Source of the DNA: an uncultured Verrucomicrobiota bacterium
GTDB taxonomy: Bacteria > Verrucomicrobiota > Kiritimatiellia > RFP12 > UBA1067
DNA: 14,957 nucleotides
NCBI GenBank assembly: GCA_945947925.1
Contig: CAMEZU010000024.1
Coordinates: 1 to 14,957 of the forward strand
Direction: 5' to 3'
Shown here: in pieces, positions 1 through 5,467 of the stretch
How positions within the stretch are numbered: position 1 is the stretch's first letter
How the letters are laid out: every line of letters starts with the position of its first letter
The notes under the pieces: model-generated
The model's input: only the letters and a program-made list of their open reading frames with translations
Database searches by the model: none
What the model was told of the DNA's origin: nothing
Translations under genes and position numbers: made by a program

Positions 1-33
1 TCTTTTGATACGTTGGACGGGCCTGGCGCGGGC

Positions 34-1506
34 TCAGCCCAACTTGATCTTGCCGGAGGAGGTGCGGGGGAAGGGCTCGGTGCGGACGACGACGGTCTTG
101 ATGCGCTGGTAGACGGGGAGCGTGCGATTGAGGGCGGAGACGGCCTCGCGGACGCGTTCTTCGGGAATCGAGGCGTAGATCTCGGCCTTGACGTCACGCG
201 TCTCGCCTTCGCCGCTCACGAGAGCCTCGAGGACGCCCGGGAGCGAAAGAAGCTTGTCCTCGAGCTCCTCCGGCGCAATCTTCTTGCCGGACGAGAGGAC
301 GATCGTGCGCGAGGCGCGGCCCGTCACCCAGACGTAGCCGTCCGCATCGATCGTGCCGCGGTCGCCGGTGTGGAACCAGCCCTCCGGGTCGATCGCCTTC
401 GCGGTGCGCTCGGGCATCTTGTAGTAGCCCTTCATCACGTTCGGTCCGCGAATGAGGAGCTCGCCCTCCGCCGAGACTTTCGTCTCGACCTCGGGAAGCT
501 GCGAGACCTTGCCCGCACTGCACGGATGCGGCGCATCGTCGGCGTTGGACATCGAATAGCAGGCGCACGTCTCCGTGAGACCGTAGGCGCACATCGTCTT
601 CACGCCGAGCGCGGTGAGGCGCTCGTAGGTGCGGCGAGCAAGCGGCGCGCCGCCGGTGACAATCCAGGAAATCGGCTGGCCGAGCGCCTCCTCGGCGCTC
701 TTGCCGCGCTGCTCGATCTTCGCCGCCAGGATGTCCGCGAGCGCCGGCACGAGGAACGCGAAGTTCGCGCGGAAGCGCTCGAAGGCGTCGTAGATGCGGC
801 GGAAGTCGGGGCAGACCCCGAGCGCCACGCCGCGCACGAGCATCGCGTAGGTCGCGCAGATGCCGTAGATGTGATGGAGCGGAAGGAGCATCAGCGAACA
901 GTCGCCGACGTTCATCGGAACGGAGATCTCGGAGGACCGAACGAACGTCTCGATCGCCTTGATCGGCAGCTCCACGCCGCGCGGCTCGGACGTCGTGCCG
1001 CTCGTGAAGACCATCGTGGCCGTCCGCTCGCAGTCGACGGACAGACGGTCCCAGACGCTCGTCGAGAGCATCCGGAGCGCCGTCGTGGCCGCCGCGATGA
1101 AGAAGTCCGTCTTGCGGGACCCGAAGCCGCCCGTCACGAGGCCGGGCAGGCGCTCGGCGGCGTCGCCGGCCTTCTCCTGGTAGAGGGCGGAATGGATCAG
1201 GATCTCCACGCCCGCGAACTTCAGGCGCCTGGCGATGTCGTCCACATTGAGGTTCACGTCCAGCGGCACCACGGTCGCGCCCGAGAAGAGGCACGCCGCG
1301 TGCACGACCATCCACTCGTATGAGTTCTCGCCGAGAATGGCGATCTTCGCCCCGGGGGAATGCTTCTCGATGAGCCAGCAGATGGCGGCGATGTCGTCCG
1401 TGAACTGCTTCCAGCTGACGGACAGGTATCGGTCGCCGGACGTGATGAGGAACGCCGGGGACTCCGCGCGCTCCGCGCGGTGACGCCTAAAGGCTTCGAA
1501 AAGCAT
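34..1506 (-). CDS. AMP-forming acyl-CoA synthetase (long-chain fatty acid-CoA ligase-like)
   Basis: This 490-residue protein belongs to the ANL adenylating superfamily. It probably activates a fatty or other carboxylic acid with ATP and then transfers it to CoA. Visible motifs in order are the phosphate-binding loop TSGTTSEPRGVEL near residues 168-180, YGLTETC near 308, GWFHTGDRG near 376, the hinge VTGRASRTIVLSSGKKIAPEE near 394-414 and the C-terminal PRTSSGKIKLG, whose lysine K486 is the expected adenylation lysine. The P-loop is slightly off consensus: TSEPRG replaces the usual TGxPKG. At 490 residues it is shorter than many fatty acid-CoA ligases (about 550), but both the large N-terminal and the small C-terminal domain are present. 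The ATG is preceded by GGAGG (1514-1518) at 7 nt. It starts 22 nt after the IMP cyclohydrolase gene, so the two are probably co-transcribed. The acyl substrate, or a carrier-protein rather than CoA acceptor, cannot be read from the sequence. Confidence 0.88.
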   Translation of the reverse strand: MLFEAFRRHRAERAESPAFLITSGDRYLSVSWKQFTDDIAAICWLIEKHSPGAKIAILGENSYEWMVVHAACLFSGATVVPLDVNLNVDDIARRLKFAGVEILIHSALYQEKAGDAAERLPGLVTGGFGSRKTDFFIAAATTALRMLSTSVWDRLSVDCERTATMVFTSGTTSEPRGVELPIKAIETFVRSSEISVPMNVGDCSLMLLPLHHIYGICATYAMLVRGVALGVCPDFRRIYDAFERFRANFAFLVPALADILAAKIEQRGKSAEEALGQPISWIVTGGAPLARRTYERLTALGVKTMCAYGLTETCACYSMSNADDAPHPCSAGKVSQLPEVETKVSAEGELLIRGPNVMKGYYKMPERTAKAIDPEGWFHTGDRGTIDADGYVWVTGRASRTIVLSSGKKIAPEELEDKLLSLPGVLEALVSGEGETRDVKAEIYASIPEERVREAVSALNRTLPVYQRIKTVVVRTEPFPRTSSGKIKLG

Positions 1507-1513
1507 CGCGGAA

Positions 1514-1518
1514 CCTCC
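1514..1518 (-). promoter_or_regulatory. Ribosome binding site of the acyl-CoA synthetase gene
   Basis: The minus strand reads GGAGG here, 7 nt before the ATG at 1506. It lies in the 22-nt gap after the IMP cyclohydrolase stop codon. No promoter-like element is visible in that gap, which supports co-transcription from the promoter near 2245. Confidence 0.75.
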
Positions 1519-1528
1519 GTGACGGGTC

Positions 1529-2209
1529 TCAGTGCTGGTTGTAGGTCGCGTTGACCTCGTCCCACGTGCGCGTGGTGAAGAAGTTCGAGATGGCCGTGTC
1601 GTACTCGGCCGTGTGCGTGAAGGACTTCTTCATCAGCTTGAAGCGCGTGTCGAGGCCGAGCGTGCCCTGGTGGGACTCGAGCTCCTGGATGAGGTTCGGG
1701 TAGTCGAGCGGATCGGTGACGGACGCGACGCGGAGGTAGTTCTTCGCCGAGGCGCGGACCATGCACGGGCCGCCGATGTCGATGTTCGTGCGGGCCATCT
1801 CGGGCGTGACACCTTCCTTGGCGACCGTCTGCTTGAAGGGATAGAGGTTGACGACGACCATGTCGAGCGCGACCGCGTCAAGGCGCTTGATGTCCGCCTG
1901 GTGCGCGTCGTTGTACGTCTCGCTCAGGATGCCGAGGTAGATCTTGAAGTCAAGCGTCTTCACGAGACCGCCCTGCATCTCCGGCTGGCCCGTATAGTCC
2001 GAGACTGCGACGAGCGTCCCCTCCGCCTTGTCCCCGAGGATCTCCTTCACCTTCGTGTAGGTGCCGCCCGTCGAGTAGATCTTGACGCCCGGGCACGCCT
2101 TCACGAGCGCCGGCACGAAGGTCTCGAGGCCCGTCTTGTCGCTCACGCTCATGAGGACGTGCTTCACGGCCACGCGGTTGTCGATCTCGGTCACGATGTT
2201 CAAAGACAT
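1529..2209 (-). CDS. purH: Stand-alone IMP cyclohydrolase (N-terminal domain of PurH, PurJ-like)
   Basis: This 226-residue protein matches only the N-terminal MGS-like half of bifunctional PurH, which closes FAICAR to IMP in the last step of purine synthesis. Recognisable elements are SVSDKTG (21-27), STGGT (46-50), VSDYTGQPEM (69-78), VKTL (83-86), NLYPF (121-125), NIDIGG (142-147), and SAKN (154-157) with the expected lysine K156. The roughly 300-residue AICAR transformylase domain is absent. The ORF ends after a normal domain boundary (TAEYDTAISNFF) plus a short tail, so it looks like a split gene, not a break. The partner transformylase (PurV-type domain or PurP) must be encoded elsewhere. 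The strand that normally reads GRVKTLHPxVH reads GLVKTLDFKIYLG here, so the Arg and His are replaced (see findings). The start is supported by AAGGAGA 5 nt upstream and a strong -10 element. It is probably first in an operon with the acyl-CoA synthetase gene. The symbol purH covers only this domain; purJ has been used for stand-alone forms. Confidence 0.85.
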   Translation of the reverse strand: MSLNIVTEIDNRVAVKHVLMSVSDKTGLETFVPALVKACPGVKIYSTGGTYTKVKEILGDKAEGTLVAVSDYTGQPEMQGGLVKTLDFKIYLGILSETYNDAHQADIKRLDAVALDMVVVNLYPFKQTVAKEGVTPEMARTNIDIGGPCMVRASAKNYLRVASVTDPLDYPNLIQELESHQGTLGLDTRFKLMKKSFTHTAEYDTAISNFFTTRTWDEVNATYNQH

Positions 2210-2214
2210 AATTC

Positions 2215-2221
2215 TCTCCTT
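2215..2221 (-). promoter_or_regulatory. Ribosome binding site of the IMP cyclohydrolase gene
   Basis: The minus strand reads AAGGAGA here, 5 nt before the ATG at 2209. This is a near-perfect Shine-Dalgarno sequence and fixes the start codon. Confidence 0.8.
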
Positions 2222-2241
2222 GGTTGAAAAAAGGTCATTAT

Positions 2242-2250
2242 ATTATAGCA
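2242..2250 (-). promoter_or_regulatory. Extended -10 promoter of the IMP cyclohydrolase operon
   Basis: On the minus strand the AT-rich gap reads TGCTATAAT (TATAAT at 2247 down to 2242, with TGC just upstream). This is a perfect -10 hexamer with the TGn extension. Transcription should begin near 2235 and give a leader of about 26 nt containing the Shine-Dalgarno. No good -35 lies 17 bp upstream, which is typical of extended -10 promoters. The same 9-mer precedes dnaG. The element is only about 18 nt past the end of the upstream hydrolase gene. Confidence 0.65.
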
Positions 2251-2267
2251 AATTAGGCGCCTTGCGT

Positions 2268-2924
2268 TCACCCCAGCAGTTCCGCCACCGCCGCGTCGAT
2301 CTCCTCGGGGATCTCGACGGGAAGGGCGTGCTCGGAGCCGGGGACCATCGTCACCTCGGCCTGCGGGAAGACCGCCTCCAGAAAGGTTGCGTTTTCGGGA
2401 CGGACGATGCCGTCGCGCTCGCTCTGGAAGACCTTCACGGGGAAGGTCGCCTTGCCCGACGCCAGGAGGTCGATGAGCTCGAGGCGGAGGTCCGTCTCGC
2501 GCAGGTAGACGATGCCGCGCGCCAGGTTCTCGTCCGTATCGGTCCTGTAGGGATTGGGCTTGCCGGGCGGCAGCTCGAAGAAGGACTCCCCGTGGGTGAT
2601 CTTGACCGCGCCCTCGAAGGCCTTGATCCGCCGCTCGCTCATCCCCGCCCAGTTGTTCGCCGCCATCATCCGCGGCGTCGCGGCGAGAAGGACGAGTCCC
2701 CGGATCTTCTTCGGATACCGGCACGCGAGCCGCAGCGCCCCGCTGCCGCCCATCGACCAGCCCATCACCACGACCGGTTCCTTCGCCGCCTCCAGCGCCT
2801 TCTCGGGCTGCAGGTCGAGCTGCTCCAGGTAGGAGAAGATACGCACGTCCGGACCGACCGCGCAGCAGCAGAGGTCCCAGGCGTGCGGACTCGCCGCCCA
2901 GCCGTTCAAAATCATCAGCTTCAT
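2268..2924 (-). CDS. Alpha/beta hydrolase, BioH/BioG-like esterase
   Basis: This 218-residue alpha/beta hydrolase has the classic elements: an N-terminal oxyanion segment MILNGWAASPHAWD, the nucleophile elbow GWSMGGSGA with Ser57, an acid SERDG with Asp171, and the catalytic His199 in GSEHALP. Its size and the LNGW...GWSMGG layout recall BioH/BioG, the pimeloyl-ACP methyl ester esterases of biotin synthesis, but no bio gene is adjacent, so that substrate is only a possibility. A C-C-C run at residues 19-21 is unusual. The ATG at 2924 overlaps the coaB stop as ATGA. A purine-rich AAGGG lies 9 nt upstream of it, whereas the alternative GTG at 2930 would sit too close, so I prefer the ATG. It is third in the alaS-coaB-hydrolase operon. 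The fold and triad are clear; the physiological reaction is not. Confidence 0.82.
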   Translation of the reverse strand: MKLMILNGWAASPHAWDLCCCAVGPDVRIFSYLEQLDLQPEKALEAAKEPVVVMGWSMGGSGALRLACRYPKKIRGLVLLAATPRMMAANNWAGMSERRIKAFEGAVKITHGESFFELPPGKPNPYRTDTDENLARGIVYLRETDLRLELIDLLASGKATFPVKVFQSERDGIVRPENATFLEAVFPQAEVTMVPGSEHALPVEIPEEIDAAVAELLG

Positions 2925-3604
2925 GCGCACGGACCCTTCTCGATCGCGCGGACGATCCGTTCGGCGACCGCCAGCTTGCTCATGAGCGGGAGCCGCTCAA
3001 CGGACCCGTCCGGCCGCACGAAGGCGACCCGGTTCGTGTCCGTCCCGAATCCGCACCCCTTCTCGCCGACGTCGTTCGCGACGATCATCTCGAGCTGCTT
3101 CTCGCGGCATTTCCGCGCCGCCTCGGCAAGGACGTCGTCCGTCTCCGCAGCGAAGCCGACCTTGCGGACGCCGCTGACCGTCCTGAGGATGTCGGGATTG
3201 CGCACGAGCTTCAGGACGCCCGTCATCTGGCGCTTCTTGAGCTTCGACGTCGCGCAGTCGGCCGGACGCCAGTCCGCGACCGCCGCCGTGGACACGAAGA
3301 CCGTGTCGCCGGATGCGGGGCCGCGGGCGGCCCCGCCGACGGAGGGGACCCCGCCTTCGGGTTCCCGCCCCCCCAGTGCCGCCTCGACGGCCGCGAGCAT
3401 GTCGCGTGCGGAAACGACGTCGACGCGCGCGACGCCCTTCGGCGTCTTCAACGCGACGGGGCCCGCGATCAGCGTGACCGCGTGGCCCCGGCGGGCCGCC
3501 GCCCGGGCGAGGGCGAAGCCCATCTTCCCGGTCGACGGATTGGAGAGGAACCGAACGGGGTCGATGAACTCCCGCGTCGGTCCCGCTGTGATGACGAATT
3601 TCAT
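2921..3604 (-). CDS. coaB: Stand-alone phosphopantothenate-cysteine ligase (CoaB)
   Basis: CoaB joins cysteine to 4'-phosphopantothenate with nucleotide activation in CoA synthesis. In most bacteria it is fused behind the decarboxylase CoaC; here only the ligase half is present (227 residues), so CoaC must lie elsewhere. The motifs fit well: ITAGPTREFIDPVR (5-18), SNPSTGKMGFA (21-31), STAAVADWRP (105-114), KLKK (121-124), RNPDIL (135-140), GFAAET (150-155) and ANDVG (176-180). Residues about 78-101 (GGREPEGGVPSVGG followed by a Gly/Ala/Pro-rich stretch) have no counterpart in the E. coli ligase as I remember it. They are encoded by a very GC-rich palindromic patch (see repeat and findings). 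The ATG at 3604 overlaps the alaS TGA by one base (TGATG); a GTG at 3607 is a possible but less likely start. The downstream hydrolase is also coupled, by ATGA. Confidence 0.88.
   Translation of the reverse strand: MKFVITAGPTREFIDPVRFLSNPSTGKMGFALARAAARRGHAVTLIAGPVALKTPKGVARVDVVSARDMLAAVEAALGGREPEGGVPSVGGAARGPASGDTVFVSTAAVADWRPADCATSKLKKRQMTGVLKLVRNPDILRTVSGVRKVGFAAETDDVLAEAARKCREKQLEMIVANDVGEKGCGFGTDTNRVAFVRPDGSVERLPLMSKLAVAERIVRAIEKGPCA
3302..3373 (-). repeat. GC-rich palindromic insertion inside coaB
   Basis: This stretch is almost pure G and C and contains a perfect inverted repeat. GGGGCCGC and GCGGCCCC (3317-3334) are separated by only two bases. GGGGACCCC (near 3343-3351) and CGGGTTCCCG (near 3358-3367) follow. 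It encodes about two dozen Gly/Pro/Ala-rich residues exactly where coaB exceeds the family pattern. It may be a small mobile palindrome carried in frame, or just a lengthened GC-rich loop. No certain second copy is visible in the window. Confidence 0.5.
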
Positions 3605-5427
3605 CACATGTTGCCGATCACCGCCTTGATGCGGCGGACACCGGCGGAGGAGGCCTCTTCCTTCTTGATCTTGAAGCTGCCGAGCTCCTTCGTGTTCTGG
3701 ACGTGAGGTCCGCAGCAGATCTCCTTCGAGACGTCGCCGATCGAGTAGAGCGACACCTGGTCGCCGTACTTCGCGCCGAAAAGCGCCATCGCGCCCTCGG
3801 CCTTCGCCTCCTCGACCGTGGTCATCTTCTTGGTGACCTCGATGCCCTGCTCAATCCACTCGTTCACGAGCTTCTCGACGGCGGCCTTCTGCTCGTCTGT
3901 CAACTTCTGCGGCCACGCGAAGTCAAAGCGCAGGCGCTCCGCCGTGATGTTGGAGCCCTTCTGGTTCGCCGTCGGACCGAGCACCTGATGGAGCGCCGCA
4001 TGCAGGAGGTGCGTCGCCGTGTGCATGCGCGTGACCACCTCGGAGTTGTCCTGAAGGCCCGCCTTGAAGCTGCCGGCGGACGTCGTGCGGGAGAGCTCCT
4101 GGTGCTTGAGGTTCGCCTCGTCGAAGCCGGCCTTGTCGACCGTGAGACCGTCCTTCGCCGCCATCTCGAGCGTGAGCTCGATCGGGAAGCCGAACGTGTC
4201 GTAGAGCTTGAACGCGGTCTTGCCGGAAATCTGGCTCTGGCCGTGGGCCTTGAGCTGCTCGGCGACCTTGTTGTACATCGCCTCGCCCTTGTCGAGCGTC
4301 GCGTTGAAGCGCTTCTCCTCCTGCGCAAGGTCGTTGCGGCAGGTCTCGAGGTTCTCCGCAAGCTCGGGATAGACGTGCTTGTACTTCTCGCAGACGACCT
4401 CGGCCATCTTCACCGTGAAGCCCTCGGCGATGCCGAGCTGGCGCGCGAAGCGCACCGCACGGCGGATGAGGCGGCGCAGGACGTAGTTCGCGCCCACGTT
4501 GCCCGGCTTGACGCCGCCCTTCGGATCGCAGAGGATGAAGGTCGCCGTGCGCATGTGGTCCGCGATGACGCGGCGCGCCTTGAGGACGTCCGCCGGATTC
4601 ATGCCCGCAGGCACGTTCGACATCTCGTCGATCGCCTTCATGATCGGCGCGAAGATCTCGGTGTCATAGACCGTCGGCGCGCCGCTCATCATGCAGATCG
4701 TGCGCTCGACGCCCATGCCCGTGTCGACGTTGTGGCGGCCGAGCGGGAGGAACTTGCCTTCCTCGTTCTTGTTGTACTGCATGAAGACGTCGTTCCAGAT
4801 CTCGATGTACTTGCCGCAGTGGCAGCCGGGACGGCACTCGGGGCCGCACTTCTCCTTGCCCGTGTCGATGAACATCTCGGTGTCGGGACCGCACGGACCC
4901 GTCGTACCGGCGGGGCCCCACCAGTTGTCCTCGCGCGGCAGGCGGAAGATGCGCTCGTCGGGAAGTCCGAGCGACTTCCAGATTTCGACGGCCTCCTCGT
5001 CGGCCGGAATGTAGCCCTCTTCGCCTTCCTTGCCCTCGCCGCGGAAGACCGTGACGTTGAGCTGCTCGGGCTTGAAGCCGAGCTTCGTCGTCAGGAACTC
5101 GAAGGACCAGCTGATCGCCTCGCGCTTGAAGTAGTCGTTGAGCGACCAGTTGCCGAGCATCTCGAAGAACGTGAGGTGCGCCGCGTCGCCGACCTCGTCG
5201 ATGTCGCCCGTGCGCACGCACTTCTGGACGTCGGTGAGACGCGTCCCGGCCGGATGCTCCATCGCGCCCATCAGGTACGGCACCAGCGGATGCATGCCCG
5301 CCGTGGTGAAGAGGACGGTCGGATCGTTCTCGGGAATCACCGAGGCGCCGGGAATGATCTTGTGGCCCTTCGATTCGAAAAAGGAGAGATAGAGGTTGCG
5401 CAGTTCGTCAGCGGTCAGATTCTTCAT
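3604..5427 (-). CDS. alaS: Alanyl-tRNA synthetase, short form
   Basis: This protein charges tRNA-Ala and has 607 residues, against about 875 for E. coli AlaRS. The catalytic domain is intact: the TTAGMHPLVPYL region (41-52), TFFEMLGNWS (86-95), WWGPAGTTGPCGPDTE (169-184), and GMGVERT (237-243). The editing domain has its zinc/active-site ligands HTATH (469-473) and CCGPH (571-575) and ends with SSAGVRRIKAV. Two parts are missing: the beta-barrel that normally precedes HTATH (only a short linker follows KHQELSR), and the whole C-terminal C-Ala domain. A cysteine cluster CGPECRPGCHCG (194-205) sits in the catalytic domain. From memory, similar short forms of about 600 residues occur in spirochaetes, so this is probably a natural variant, not a truncation. 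AAGGA lies 9 nt before the ATG, and a TGATAAAAT -10 lies further upstream. It heads an operon with coaB and an alpha/beta hydrolase gene. Confidence 0.93.
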   Translation of the reverse strand: MKNLTADELRNLYLSFFESKGHKIIPGASVIPENDPTVLFTTAGMHPLVPYLMGAMEHPAGTRLTDVQKCVRTGDIDEVGDAAHLTFFEMLGNWSLNDYFKREAISWSFEFLTTKLGFKPEQLNVTVFRGEGKEGEEGYIPADEEAVEIWKSLGLPDERIFRLPREDNWWGPAGTTGPCGPDTEMFIDTGKEKCGPECRPGCHCGKYIEIWNDVFMQYNKNEEGKFLPLGRHNVDTGMGVERTICMMSGAPTVYDTEIFAPIMKAIDEMSNVPAGMNPADVLKARRVIADHMRTATFILCDPKGGVKPGNVGANYVLRRLIRRAVRFARQLGIAEGFTVKMAEVVCEKYKHVYPELAENLETCRNDLAQEEKRFNATLDKGEAMYNKVAEQLKAHGQSQISGKTAFKLYDTFGFPIELTLEMAAKDGLTVDKAGFDEANLKHQELSRTTSAGSFKAGLQDNSEVVTRMHTATHLLHAALHQVLGPTANQKGSNITAERLRFDFAWPQKLTDEQKAAVEKLVNEWIEQGIEVTKKMTTVEEAKAEGAMALFGAKYGDQVSLYSIGDVSKEICCGPHVQNTKELGSFKIKKEEASSAGVRRIKAVIGNM

Positions 5428-5436
5428 TTTAGCAAT

Positions 5437-5441
5437 TCCTT
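5437..5441 (-). promoter_or_regulatory. Ribosome binding site of alaS
   Basis: The minus strand reads AAGGA here, 9 nt before the alaS ATG at 5427. This is an ordinary Shine-Dalgarno in an AT-rich leader. Confidence 0.65.
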
Positions 5442-5455
5442 AACTGATTCGGTAT

Positions 5456-5464
5456 ATTTTATCA
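5456..5464 (-). promoter_or_regulatory. Probable extended -10 promoter of alaS
   Basis: The minus strand reads TGATAAAAT: TAAAAT at 5461 down to 5456, five of six matches to TATAAT, with the TGn extension. A weak -35 candidate ATGGCA (four of six) lies 18 bp upstream, inside the end of the BatA-like gene. Initiation near 5449 would give a leader of about 22 nt that includes AAGGA. The element lies within 12 nt of the BatA-like stop codon. Confidence 0.5.
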
Positions 5465-5467
5465 CAT

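Noticed and set aside
30..40. Small inverted repeat GGGCTCAGCCC at the end of the acyl-CoA synthetase gene, considered as a terminator
   Set aside because: The stem is only four pairs around the stop codon with no T-run on the minus strand. The window ends too soon to judge what follows.
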